This document shows, piece by piece, positions 33,530 through 44,020 of a DNA stretch of 64,000 bases. This DNA comes from Hermatobates lingyangjiaoensis (lineage: Eukaryota; Arthropoda; Insecta; Hemiptera; Hermatobatidae). The notes beneath the pieces were generated by a model that worked only from the letters and a program-made list of their open reading frames with translations, had not been told where the DNA came from and did no database searches. The number at the start of each line of letters is the position of its first letter. Position 1 is the stretch's first letter. Made by a program: the position numbers and the translations under genes. The stretch covers positions 145,001 through 209,000 of the forward strand of contig JAPFBL010000583.1 of NCBI GenBank assembly GCA_026182355.1, read 5' to 3'.

Positions 33530-33576
33530 AAACTAACAACACGTTTCGAACACCTAGTGTTCTTCTTCAGGTTTAT
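33530..33576 (-). ncRNA. Hammerhead ribozyme, ACGUGU stem III
   Basis: CUGAAGA, extra A, GAACAC-UAG-GUGUUC, GAAA and ACGUGU (self-pairing with two G.U), U17 and stem I AAC/GUU. Confidence 0.65.
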
Positions 33577-34177
33577 TTTTTTAAAAAATATCCAATGATT
33601 CAACAGGTTATAACCAGCACCATAGTATGCAGAAATGTTTGTTGGTTGATAAGACATTGATCCAAGTTTAATCATGTTGTGTAAGCAGGAGGAGGTGGGG
33701 GGGGGGGGGGGTTGATATATTACGCTGAACTTAATCTACAGAATACATTTACTATATAAATACAGTCATAAAAATAGATGATTGACACCTTAATAAGCAG
33801 GATTAGACGTAATGGATGTGTTCACAAAACTTAAGAGCGCTCATGAAATGACAGTCTGAATCCCTCTAAGATCAATGAGTGTCTAGCTGATTTCTCCCAG
33901 CGCTACAGTGTTGCCACTCGTTGAAAATACAAAAAAATTGTCCTATATCAATTAAAGAGAAAATATTTCGTTTTTAACTAATTAATATAATTAGTTAATT
34001 ATATTAACTAATATAGGTGTTCACATACTCGTAGGTGTTCACCGAGTTAAGCAAAGTATTACGAACTCGTACTGTTCTTCTTCAGGTTTACATCTATGTA
34101 TATACTACAATATTTTTTTTTTGTTCTTTAAACCGATCTACTTGCGGGTGATAACGTCAGCTGTTTACCAGCTTTTT

Positions 34178-34424
34178 GTTTGATCCGTGATTCTACATTG
34201 GGAGTCTTGAATTTTGCCTAACTCAAATGCATTTCGAGTAGGAATCTTTAACGAGTACCTGACATCGTACAGGCTCGGGAACGACGGTATAGAGTCCTCT
34301 CCGAGGGAAGACGTACTCAGATGTATTCACCTCCCGCTCGAATAAATCGAGGTACAGATGGGGATTGAACCCGGGACTACCAGCCCAGAGGCGAGTACGT
34401 TAACCACTGAGCTATCCCAGCAAT
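34178..34424 (-). mobile_element. tRNA-derived SINE, inverted
   Basis: The body (gtacctgacatcgtacaggc) and a head ending accactgagctatccc are clear. The LINE-like tail is absent. Confidence 0.8.
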
Positions 34425-34964
34425 CTTCAGCCACTTGAAAATTGTAAATAAAAGTTCAATTTTACCTCTACCCTACGACATCTTGAGTACTTCAATAAAC
34501 ATTAATGTTTGTCTTTATCCAGTTAGGATGCAACTTTTTTTTAAATTAATGATTTATATATTTGTTTTTAAAGTTATTAATGTAAACATATAAAGTCCTA
34601 TGTCAGGAAGAAGTACTACATTTGTTTGATTTTTTCAAATAAATTCAAGAAATATTTAACTTTTTCTAATACGGGTCTTTAGCTTATTGGGGTAGCATGG
34701 CTTACTTACTTCATCCATAGAAACTTCTCCTTTAGAGTTGTCCAGGTTATTATATATATATATCTAAAAATTTTATGCCAATTTCATGCTTGGTTACGTT
34801 TTTAGAGAGTTTTTCTAATGTCTTTCACGCTCTTCTGAGTTGCTTCTAATTGGCATAAAATTTATAGAAACATGTTTGCAATGAAGGATTGCTACCAACC
34901 TTCACTTATCTATACATATATAATATATGTATATAGCACACAGTGTCTATCTATGTATTTATAC

Positions 34965-35003
<39 letters not shown>

Positions 35004-36250
35004 ATTTCACATAAACACGAGAAATAACAATCAATGATCAAACCACAATAAGAAATGGGAAAACAATACTAAGATCTTTCAACCGTAACAAGCGGTCTTC
35101 TTTCGTGACAAACACACTTACAAACTCTAATTCAGGAGAACAGAGAAAGGGAGACCAAGCACGTTGTAGACAAAACGGCAAGAAATCAACCCGGCAACAT
35201 CACAATATGAAATGACAAGACAAGACTAAGATCATTTAACCGTAACAAGCAGTCTTCGTCATAGTCAAAACCCGTCATAGTCAGTTAGTTTTTGACTCTG
35301 ACGAAGTCCGCTTGTTGTGGTTGATAGATCTTGGTCTCTTGTTTAAAAATTTCATATTGTCGTTTGATCATTGATTGTTATTTCACATGTTTATGTGAAA
35401 TTTTTTTATATATATGTATATAGATACATATATAAATAGAGAGAGAGAGATATTAAATGTTGTTTGTTGAGAAGTCTACTTACGTACTAAATAGTAAAAT
35501 GTGTGTTCTTGTAAAAAAATTATTCTTACAAAGATTAAGACAAGAAAAATATGAGACTTTTCTTTTAAAGAAAAATGCCTAAAAACAAAAAGCTGATAAT
35601 AAACAAAAGAGGAAACATGTTCCCCAACATAGAAAAAAAAATTGACGCATTGAAACACTGAAGTGTTTCTGTTGGAAACATATTTGTTTACGTCATTGTG
35701 GTTGTTATTAACAATGGGTCAAATGTAGAACTATTGTTGATTGTGGCATTGTTATATGAGGAGAATGGAAAAGACTGACCCCATGTTTAGCAAACATAAC
35801 AGAGAAATAATTCAAATCAGTTGCTAGATTATTAATGTACCCCTCTGTGGTATTGTCTTATATTCATTTGATAATATAATATAGTCATGTATATTTTCAT
35901 AAATAAAATACATAAAATAAATAAAAAATAACCAAAAAAACACTCGAGTCTCATATCAAAAGATCAAATACTATAATATACTTCCAGTTTAGATAATAAA
36001 TTAATCAATACATATATAAATATTATCAACATTTGGAAAAACTTATAAATGATAAAAAAAAGATTATTGTTTAGTTTTTTAATTTAATAAATCTGTGTAA
36101 TAAAGTACAGAGAAACATACAATAAATACGACTTCGTATTAATGTTTACAAATTTATCGATTCAAGTTTATTTAGAAATCTAAACTATCTCCTATAGTAT
36201 CATAATATTATATAATATATAATATATTATATAATATATATATGATAGTA
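34425..36250. other. AT-rich with scraps of PLE ends
   Basis: Truncated or mutated AGAUCU-family arms lie near 35000-35100 and 35220-35400 (GAAA changed to GAUA or lost). There is a long (TA)n tract near 34970. Otherwise no gene was seen. Confidence 0.5.
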
Positions 36251-36251
36251 T

Positions 36252-36608
36252 TTTTCGATAAAAATAAGATCCGATATGGACAAATACAGTTAAATGTACA
36301 TAAAGAAACATAGAGAAATTAAAAACACACACTTACAGTCTCTAATTTTCGGTTGAACTGTCTTCAGGAGAGATAAGAGAGGGAAACCAAGCGCACTAGT
36401 ACACAGACGGTTGGAGACCAACAGTGTTGTCACAGTGTTGGTCTCCAACCGTCGCTTCACAAGTGTACTTGGTGTCCCTATCTTATCTCTCCTGAAGAAA
36501 GTTCAACCAAAAATTAGAGACTGTAAGTGTGTGTTTCTAATTGCTCTCTTTCTTTATGTACATTGAACTGTATTTGTCCATATCGGATCATATTTTCATC
36601 GAAAAATT
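36252..36608. repeat. Inverted dimer, GAAAAUUA hammerhead family
   Basis: Arms of about 170 bp meet near 36428. Outer ends read cgatatggacaaatacag and its complement. The minus arm has an almost intact hammerhead and the plus arm has lost G12. Confidence 0.8.
36338..36375 (-). ncRNA. Hammerhead, AAUU stem III
   Basis: CUGAAGA, extra C, weakened stem II (AGUU/AACC), GAAA, AAUU, A17 and stem I UCUC/GAGA. Confidence 0.6.
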
Positions 36609-36841
36609 ATATATTTATATTTATATATAAACATTAAATAGTTTGTCGACTCTCTTTTATATCTACTTTCTCTTTTATAAAGGATAGTTTAATTTATCAA
36701 GTGAATGTTTGGGTATGTATTGGAGTCTTGGAAGACATTAGGCTATTTACATGTAATTAACGATCCATCTTACGATATACACCTGTTACGAAACCGCTTC
36801 CGGAATGAATTAATTTCATATGAAAAAGTTTTAACTATACA

Positions 36842-37395
36842 TAGGTTAGGTTAGGTTACAGTGGCCGTCCTGAGAGAGAACACACATAGGCCGCAAGCCG
36901 GCCCCTTGTGATACCACAAAAGGAATTGGGGCTATTCTCCCCCGTCACTGGTCCACTCGAACCATCTTGAGAGAACAATAAATCTAGACAGATCGCTGAT
37001 ACCAGTGGATGCTAAGTTCTCAAGATTGTCAAAGAAATATTCTCTTAGTGCTTCTTACCTTCTTTGAGCCAAACCAGGGCATTGACAGAGAAAGTGAGAA
37101 ATTATCTCTTCCTCTTCCTCGTTCTGACATGCCCTGCAAAAATCCCTCGCCTCCAATCCTAATCTGGTGGCGTGTCTACCTACGAGCCAGTGTCCCGTGG
37201 AAACAGCGATCGCATTGGCTACATCTCTTCTATTCTTAGAAAGAAGATCGTTCGTTCTTCTAGAATTACAAGAAGGCCATAACTGCTTTGAAATAAGACA
37301 CGTGTCCTCCTCAGACCACCTTTGTTTGATGCGTTCATCAATTCTTTGTCTGATCCAAAGCTTACATGTAGAAAGTGGGGTCCCTATATTGTATA
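36842..37395 (-). pseudogene. LINE 3' end: RNase H/zinc knuckle tail, (AACCT)n tail
   Basis: Minus frame from about 37395 contains LWIRQRIDERIKQRWSE, DVANAIAVSTGHWLVGRHAT, and CRACQNEEEEEIISHFLCQC, a C..C..H..C knuckle typical of I/Jockey-superfamily ORF2 ends. An in-frame TAA follows within about 20 residues, and the frame then reaches a stop at 36932. The 90-nt 3' UTR reads TTTTGTGGTATCACAAGGGG and ends CACTGTAACCTAACCTAACC. The same tail terminates the SINEs here. It lies about 60 bp from the 37456 exon in the same orientation. Confidence 0.78.
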
Positions 37396-37455
37396 GGATA
37401 TCCTTTAACTATATTTATAATATAAATATGGAGATAGTCCATGGTTTGAAGATAC

Positions 37456-37592
37456 CTGATGCAATGTTGAATTGGTGCTCGACTGTAAAGGTTCGAAGTT
37501 GAGATATATTAGGGCTTGACTGAAGTTCATCCAGAGTGAGTCTCTTTGCGGCTTCTCTTAGCTTCCGGGATACATCTTCGTTTATGTGACCT
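37456..37592 (-). CDS. NWD1/2-like STAND ATPase, most upstream exon found
   Basis: A 137-bp exon between acceptor CTGTTTAG (an alternative AG lies two bases later) and donor TCAG/GTATC. It encodes INEDVSRKLREAAKRLTL, then QSSPNISQLRTF and TVEHQFNIAS before a Gly codon split 1/2. Residues resembling 'T..E.....G' near its end sit where NWD proteins have the conserved 'SVTE.E...G' motif. 1 + 45 codons + 1 base fits the next exon exactly. The protein must start further upstream; I found no N-terminal exon between 37.6 and 64 kb. Confidence 0.78.
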
Positions 37593-37647
37593 CTAAACAG
37601 AATACAAAACAAAACCTATTAAATACCATTAATAAAAATTAATATAT

Positions 37648-37690
<43 letters not shown>

Positions 37691-37741
37691 CTTTAAATTA
37701 CACAAAGCACGACACAGAAAAGAGAATACAAAGAAAACATA

Positions 37742-37785
37742 CAGAATTCAATATTTCGAACTGTTGTTCGTCATCAGGAGAGTAG
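37742..37785 (-). ncRNA. Hammerhead ribozyme, AUAU stem III
   Basis: CUGAUGA, extra C, GAAC-AACA-GUUC, GAAA, AUAU, U17. Stem I begins UC/GA. Confidence 0.78.
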
Positions 37786-37917
37786 ACTAGTAGAGAGGAC
37801 GAAGTGAGAGAGATCTCCCCACGTCGAAGAACGGAGCGCGAATGAAGAAATAAAGAGTCAACCGAAGAGAGCAGCACTAGCGTAAAAAAGGAGCTAGGCA
37901 CTAAACTAATATATATA

Positions 37918-37949
<32 letters not shown>

Positions 37950-37995
37950 TTAAAGTTACAGCTAGAGAACACAAGAAAAAAAGGACTAACACTCA

Positions 37996-38038
37996 CGAAT
38001 CTCGATAATTTCGGCGTTTTGCCGTCTTCAGGAGAGAA
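37996..38038 (-). ncRNA. Hammerhead ribozyme, AUUAU stem III
   Basis: CUGAAGA, extra C, GGC-AAAAC-GCC, GAAA, near-palindromic AUUAU, C17. A copy with GAAA lost is at 50150-50195. Confidence 0.65.
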
Positions 38039-38158
38039 GAAAGAAAGAAAATAAAAGGAGAAAGAATGAAGGAACGGAGACGTAAATGCGTCCACTGGCC
38101 GATGTAAACAACACCACAGTATATACGTATATATATATATATATATAATGGGAAAACA

Positions 38159-38202
38159 AGACTAAGATCTTTCAACCGTAAAAGCGGTCTTCGTCAGGGT
38201 CT
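38159..38202 (-). ncRNA. Hammerhead ribozyme, AGAUCU stem III
   Basis: Core intact. Stem I is GACC/AGUC with one mismatch and the stem II loop is shortened by one base. Confidence 0.72.
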
Positions 38203-38235
38203 AAAACCCAACTGATATATATATATATATATATA

Positions 38236-38490
38236 TAGTTCAATATAGAAAAAGAAACATAGAGAAATCAAAAGAACACACTTACAGTCTCTGATTTTCG
38301 GTTTGAACCGTCTTCAGGAGAGATAAGAGAGGGAAACCAAGCACACTGGTTCAGAGACGGTTGGAGACCCTGAACCAGTGCACTTGGTTTCCCTCTCTTA
38401 TCTCTCCTGAAGAAGGTTCAAACCAAAAATTAGAAACTGTAAGTGTGTTCTTTTAATTTCTCTATGTTTCTTTTTCTATATTGAACTATA
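38236..38490. repeat. Inverted dimer, GAAAAUUA family
   Basis: Arms meet near 38364 and share outer ends (ttcaatatagaaaaag) with 9003-9266. Confidence 0.8.
38285..38325 (-). ncRNA. Hammerhead, AAUC stem III
   Basis: CUGAAGA, extra C, GGUUcaaACC, GAAA, UCUC/GAGA stem I. Position 16.1 is C rather than U, which should impair it. Confidence 0.5.
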
Positions 38491-38534
38491 TTTGTCCGTT
38501 TTGGATCGTATTTCCAACGAAAAAGTATATATAG

Positions 38535-38569
<35 letters not shown>

Positions 38570-38639
38570 ATCACAATTAAACACGTGATGCAATCACTGA
38601 AGTCTAAACCACAAGAAAAAAAAAGGAAAAGAGAAGAAA

Positions 38640-38760
38640 TAAATGCTCTGAGGCCTTTCACTTTATGTCATGAGACAAATTCAGTTATTAAGTTAAATTT
38701 CCTGTTGTCTTCTTTTTTCTGACTTTGTTTTCTCTCTGATGACATAAAGTGAAAGGACTC
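38640..38760. repeat. Inverted AGGCCU-like hammerhead pair, mutated
   Basis: The minus copy reads CUCAUGA (G5 to C). The plus copy keeps CUGAUGA, AU..GU and GAAA but has GGACUC in place of GGCCUC. Confidence 0.5.
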
Positions 38761-38973
38761 ACAGGAATTGTTTTTCGTTTATGAAGAGACTCAGTAGAAA
38801 AGTTGTGAAATTAAAAATAGGCATTAAATTTAACAAGACATGCATAAACGAACGTCTGCTTCCTAAATATACGAATATATATATATATATATATACAATT
38901 AAAAGAAACGGTCCAGCGGACTTTTTTACAATAAAATAAAAAACGAAGGAAACACACAGAAAGACACAGACAT

Positions 38974-39020
38974 AACTCACAACGATATTTCGACAATCGT
39001 CGTCATCAGGAGGTGCGAAG
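38974..39020 (-). ncRNA. Hammerhead ribozyme, AUAU stem III
   Basis: CUGAUGA, extra C, GAC-GAUU-GUC, GAAA, AUAU, C17. The opposite arm (40078-40110) has AAAU and a weakened stem III. Confidence 0.75.
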
Positions 39021-39529
39021 AGCGAAGAGTCCCGCAGGAAGACAGGGCGGTACTGAACTCGAAAACCGCAGCCAGTACCCCACCACTTACCACCAAGCGG
39101 GGGAAGGGAGGGAAGGAAATGAAGAGCCAAATTAAGACGTAAAAGGAACGAGTAAAAATTATAACTATAAAAAATTATAAAAAAGTGGATAAATCAAATA
39201 AAAATTAATTAAAATAATAAATAAAAAGTAAAATAAAAAATAATAAATAAATAAATAAAAAATAATAAATAAATAAATACATCATAAATAAATTATCGGT
39301 TGAGGTTGAGTCCGGGGGAAGAGCGAGCATCAAGTAAGCATATGTATGCCTCCTCTGAAGCTCTTAGGGTAACTTTATTGTTGGATTCGGGGATCTGTTT
39401 CAGGATCTGAACCCTGAAACAGTCATTGAAACTGAGTCCATGCGAGTTCGCATGGATGGCTACAGGATAGTTACTGCGTTGACCGACTGAAGCCCTATGA
39501 CCATTCATACGAAGGCTCAACTTATTGCA

Positions 39530-39798
39530 CTCAGTGTGACTCCTTTTACGTTGGCTTAACTTCTAATAAGTTGAGCCTTCGTATGAATGGTCATAGGGCT
39601 TCAGTCGGTCAACGCAGTAACTATCCTGTAGCCATCCATGCGAACTCGCATGGACTCAGTTTCAATGACTGTTTCAGGGTTCAGATCCTGAAACAGATCC
39701 CCGAATCCAACAATAAAGTTACCCTAAGAGCTTCAGAGGAGGCATACATATGCTTACTTGATGCTCGCTCTTCCCCCGGACTCAACCTCAACCGATAA
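39530..39798 (+). pseudogene. GIY-YIG endonuclease C-terminal fragment (PLE)
   Basis: The frame CDSFYVGLTSNKLSLRMNGH matches the 'YIG' strand and the following arginine of GIY-YIG nucleases. It continues to a stop after SSPGLNLNR. The GIY strand is missing, cut at the palindrome centre. A mirror copy is at 39293-39520. Confidence 0.72.
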
Positions 39799-40274
39799 TT
39801 TATTTATGATTTATTTATTTATTTATTATTTTTTATTTATTTATTTATTATTTTTTATTTTACTTTTTATTTATTATTTTTATTAATTTTAATTTGATTT
39901 ATCTACTTTTTTATAATTTTTTATAGTTATAATTTTTACTCGTTCCTTTTACGTCTTAATTTGGCTCTTCATTTCCTTCCCTCCCTTCCCCCGCTTGGTG
40001 GTAAGTGGTGGGGTACTGGCTGCGGTTTCCGAGTTCAGTACCGCCCTGTCTTCCTGCGGGACTCTTCGCTCTTCGCACCTCCTGATGACGACGATTGTCG
40101 AAAAATCGTTGTGAGTTATGTCTGTGTCTTTCTGTGTGTTTCCTTCGTTTTTTATTTTATTGTATATATATATATGAAAACAAACCAATATGAAAAAAAG
40201 CCTTTTTTTCCCAGCTGTTTAGTTACCTTCCTTGTACATACCTTTTATGTTACCTTCTAGTTCTTACCTTGTTT

Positions 40275-40309
40275 GCTCTCTGATGACATAAATTGAAAGG
40301 CCTCAGAGC
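40275..40309 (+). ncRNA. Hammerhead, AGGCCU stem III, weak stem II
   Basis: Stem I GCUCU/AGAGC, CUGAUGA, GAAA, AGGCCU, C17. Stem II AUAAAUU pairs poorly. Confidence 0.6.
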
Positions 40310-40385
40310 ATTTTTTCTATCTGTTTTCTTTTTTTCCTTGTGGTTTGTTTTCATTGATTGTATCACGTGTTTATTGTGATTCATC

Positions 40386-40424
<39 letters not shown>

Positions 40425-40428
<4 letters not shown>

Positions 40429-40566
40429 AAATAACGCCCCATATTTGGCTTGTATCTGTTTCTTACACAATTTCTCCAGTTTCCGTAATTCCTTCCTGGT
40501 GTCTTCATTAAAACTATAAAGCTTATCACCAATATTGCTAGTCGACATGTTTCGAATGTACCACAT
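40425..40566 (-). pseudogene. PLE N-terminal ORF fragment ending in (TA)n
   Basis: Frame MSTSNIGDKLYSFNEDTRKE, then LEKLCKKQIQAKYGALFNN, then (TA)n. It overlaps the hammerhead at its 5' end. The inverted partner is 41184-41362. Confidence 0.62.
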
Positions 40567-40582
40567 TCATCATCAGGACAAT
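40538..40582 (-). ncRNA. Hammerhead ribozyme, ACAUGU stem III
   Basis: Stem I GUC/GAC, CUGAUGA, extra U, GAAUGU-GGU-ACAUUC (six pairs), GAAA, ACAUGU, C17. The best-formed copy in the window. Confidence 0.87.
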
Positions 40583-41106
40583 AATGAGAATAATAGTATG
40601 ATTGTTAGTTTATATATATAGAGGTGGATTACTATTGGAATGTTCATAGGAGATCGCGCTGGATCACGGGGCATTATGGGGGGATTAAGGCAGGGTTGTT
40701 GGACTCACCTACTACCTAGCTAATCTGGTTTGGCCTGTTGGAAAATAGTTTTAAAGTTCGACAAGAATTATTAAGTTGGATATTTATGGCTGGCTGCTTT
40801 TCTTGAATTATTAATGCTTCTAATATTTGTTATTTAAAATGGTTTCTCTTTTTAGCGATAATTTTCGTGGAATTGAACATCATTTCTCTTGTGAGTTTCG
40901 TGGACTGATGTTGTATGGGATTTTGGCGTAATTCTTCTTGACAATGAAGTCGTGGTCACTCCTATATATGAGCTTTTACGGGCCTCGCAGCTCCCGATAT
41001 TACATTAATACTCATATACAAGATTTGTTTCTTTTGATTCTTTTACGCTAGGACTATTTTTCATTATTAAACTGCCTGTTGATATTTATTATTTATTTAT
41101 TGTAGA

Positions 41107-41172
41107 TTGATTATTTATTGTAGATACGTGGATGATTGCTTTGTTGTCGCAAAAGATTATTCTCATTATTGT
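41107..41172 (+). pseudogene. PLE RT motif C scrap
   Basis: CRYVDDCFVVAK is the catalytic YVDD box of reverse transcriptases. It is fused directly to the next PLE end. Confidence 0.6.
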
Positions 41173-41212
41173 CCTGATGATGAATGTGGTATATTCGAAA
41201 CATGTCGACTAG
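41168..41212 (+). ncRNA. Hammerhead ribozyme, ACAUGU stem III
   Basis: CUGAUGA (41174-41180), GAAA (41197-41200), ACAUGU, C17 and stem I GUC/GAC. Stem II is GAAU/AUUC. Confidence 0.83.
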
Positions 41213-41362
41213 CAATATTGGTGATAAGCTTTATAGTTTTAATGAAGAGACGAGGAAGGAATTCCGGAAACTGGAGAAATTGTGTAAGAAACAGATACAA
41301 GCCAAATATAGGGCGTTATTCAACAATATATGTTTAAATGAAGGACTGTTTCCAACTTTTAC
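41184..41362 (+). pseudogene. PLE N-terminal ORF fragment ending in (TA)n
   Basis: Same frame as the 40425 fragment but longer, reaching GLFPTFTNI before (TA)n. Confidence 0.62.
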
Positions 41363-41394
41363 AAATATATATATATATAAAACCAATTAAATGA

Positions 41395-41655
41395 AACTAT
41401 TCCAGGAACTAAATAAACTATATTGACAAATATAACACACAGAAATGAAACAGAAAGTCACTACTATATTTCAATAACCTCGTCATCAGGAAGATAGAAA
41501 CTAGTCGCTTCGCAGGCAGACAACGATGAAAGACCACCGGCCAGTCGTTATCTGCCTGCGGAGCAATTCGTTTCTATCTTCCTGAATATGAGGCCATCGA
41601 AATATACCTAGTAGTGACTTTCTATTTCATTTCTGTGTGTTTTTTTTGTCAATAT
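41395..41655. repeat. Inverted PLE ends, GUAGUGAG family
   Basis: Arms meet near 41530 and include gaaatgaaacagaaagtca and its complement. The left arm carries a hammerhead and the right arm core is broken (cctgaatatgaggcc). Confidence 0.7.
41458..41495 (-). ncRNA. Hammerhead, AUAU stem III, weak stem II
   Basis: CUGAUGA, extra C, GAAA, AUAU, A17. Stem II GA..UU is weak. Confidence 0.5.
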
Positions 41656-41754
41656 ATATATTATAGTAGGTGTATTATACATACAATCTTATGTATATTT
41701 GGTAATATTCTAAGTTCAAAGTCAAACTCTTTTTGCCGATGTTTCGGTTTTATT

Positions 41755-42362
41755 TCATTTATACAAATTTGATTAAAGCTAATGCCTAATTGGAGTTTTC
41801 CACTTTTTCTTATTAGTTTTTCTATTCTTCTTATACTTCCATGGGTTTGAAACTAAATACACAAGTTCACAGAAATTTTTATTTTTATATACCGACATGT
41901 TTCGGTCGTCATTGACTATTTTAAGGGTTATTAGATCTATAAAGTTTCAAAACATACCTAAAATTATTAAGAATTCTAAAAGTAAATAAAAATTAAAGTA
42001 AAATAAACTATACAAGTCAACACAGCACGTGTTCACAAAATGGAAGGTTATCGAATGTAATGTCAATTACCTTATTGCTTACTTATTTGTGAAAAACGTG
42101 CTGTGTTGACTTCTATAGTTTATTTTACTTTAATTTTTATTTACTTTTAGAATTCTTAATAATTTTAGGTATGTTTTGAAACTTTATAGATCTAATAACC
42201 CTTAAAATAGTCAATGACGACCGAAACATGTCGGTATATAAAAATAAAAATTTCTGTGAACTTGTGTATTTAGTTTCAAACCCATGGAAGTCAGGTATGA
42301 GAAGACTAGAAAAACTAATAACAAAAAGTGTGAAACTCCAATTAGGCATTAGCTTTAATAAA
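41755..42362. repeat. 608-bp palindrome with stem II-less hammerhead
   Basis: Arms 41755-42025 and 42092-42362. Both keep GACCGAAACAUGUCGG but have lost stem II and part of CUGAUGA. The right arm encodes a PLE N-terminal piece (SGMRRLEKLITKSVKLQLGI). Confidence 0.75.
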
Positions 42363-42431
42363 AGTAGTATAGTATCAGTATATATAGTATATATTATATA
42401 TAGTATTGTTATACTATATAGTAGTATAGAG

Positions 42432-42720
42432 CAGAGCTTCTTAAACTTTTTTATATTGCGACCCCCTTCAAGCTTAGGAAATTTTAAACGACCCCCTCCT
42501 CCATATAATGAAATATATATTAACCGTAGATGTAGATGTAATATCGCACTATTTTACAATGTAAATAAAATAAGGATTAAAGAATACGTACCCATTCATT
42601 TCACATATATATAATTATATCAGTATCAGTATCAGTATCAAAGCATCAGATCTTTGCGACCCCCTTTCAGTAGTCTCGCGACCCCCCTGGGGGTCGCGAC
42701 CCACAGTTTAAGAAGCCCTG
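42432..42720. mobile_element. hAT MITE with 8-bp TSD GTATAGAG
   Basis: Ends CAGAGCTTCTTAAACT and, inverted, CAGGGCTTCTTAAACT. Interior is rich in gcgaccccc. GTATAGAG is present on both sides (42424-42431 and 42721-42728). Confidence 0.9.
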
Positions 42721-43079
42721 GTATAGAGTATAGTATTGGTAAGTATAGTTAACATGAGTATCTAGTAATCTGTAAAAACATATTCGAGAGTTTTGACCAG
42801 TCAACATTGTTAGTTCGTTTAAATAACATAAATTTCATTTTTTCTATTCATTCGAAAGTAAATTATTACTTCCGCCTATGAAAAAGGTTTAAAATAAAAC
42901 TTAAACGTCGGCAACTACAGTTTGATTTTTGAACTTCGAAAAATTTACCAAATCCTGACTATATAATACACCTGTTTTATCAAACGGTTGATATATTATG
43001 GAATTTATATATATTATAGAAAATATGTACAATAAACATCGTTGATCCTTCTCTACCGGTTTTGAAAATTCGTACATTA

Positions 43080-43976
43080 TCAAGAGAAAAAAATTATTCT
43101 AATATAATTAAAAAAAAAATAAAATTATGTTAAAATCCGTCAAAAATATATCATAATTAATTTTAGTAGATTGTGGTAATGACAAAAAAATATAAATTAA
43201 AAATGCTTATAGAACAAAACATAAAACTAATAACAAGAGAAAATAAAAAAAGAACTTGTTATTATATTAAGTTGATAAAGAAAACTAAAAAAATAAGAAG
43301 TTACTAAAGGCTAAGTAATATACTATAGTTTACTTTTTAGAGGAAACAACTTGGGGAAGGATCACTCAATGTTTTTTGCTTAGTCAAGAGAAATTTTTCA
43401 AACCTTGTTAAAAAACTCTTTTGATCTTATTTTTGTAAGAAACAATATACCTTTTTTTCTGGAAGTTAAGAAAACTTTTATACCGTGACCTTGTTGCTAT
43501 ATGACACTTAGAAAAAGAAGCCAATTATTAATACCTGTAGTTAGGTACTAACAATAATATATTTCAATTACAAATATTATTATTAGTTAATTAAGATTTT
43601 TATTAATGTTATTATAGAAAATATATTATAGATTAATGAAATCAATCCAGTGATTAATGATATAAAATCCATTCTTATATTATCAATAAGTAGGAAATTT
43701 GGGCACATACAAAAACAACATTACCCTATTCTCAAGAGTAATGAATTAGCACTTGATTTTAACATTACTTAAGTGACATTGCTATTTTTTTTTATATTGA
43801 AATGGAAGGTGTGCCCAAGAATTTTCCTTAATTCATGAAAGCGCCCTGTTGTAAGAAAGATTGAGAAACCGTACTCTAAGGGTAGTTGTAATGCAATAAT
43901 AAATATAAAAAAATCTTTCTGGTTTTTAAATATTTACAGCGTCAAAAAAACAAGACCATTGTACAGTTAGGTAAAT
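43080..43976. other. AT-rich, nothing recognised
   Basis: Only low-complexity A/T sequence was seen. Confidence 0.4.
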
Positions 43977-44020
43977 ACAATGATCAAATCACAATATGAA
44001 ATGAGAACAAAAATACTACT

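Larger units (their letters stand above)
38927..40164. repeat. 1,238-bp PLE palindrome with 600-bp arms
   Basis: Arms 38927-39526 and 39565-40164 are near-identical inverted copies around a 38-nt spacer. Going outward each holds the C-terminal half of a GIY-YIG endonuclease ORF, an A/T-rich 3' UTR, a hammerhead and a tail that meets (TA)n or a T-run. The spacer belongs to the right copy, whose frame continues through CDSFYVGLTS. Confidence 0.92.

Noticed and set aside
38640..38760. A pair of active AGGCCU hammerheads
   Set aside because: One copy has G5 changed to C and the other has a disrupted palindrome and no stem I.
39571..39798. Two identical 75-residue genes in opposite orientation
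   Set aside because: They are the two arms of one palindrome, each a truncated GIY-YIG fragment.
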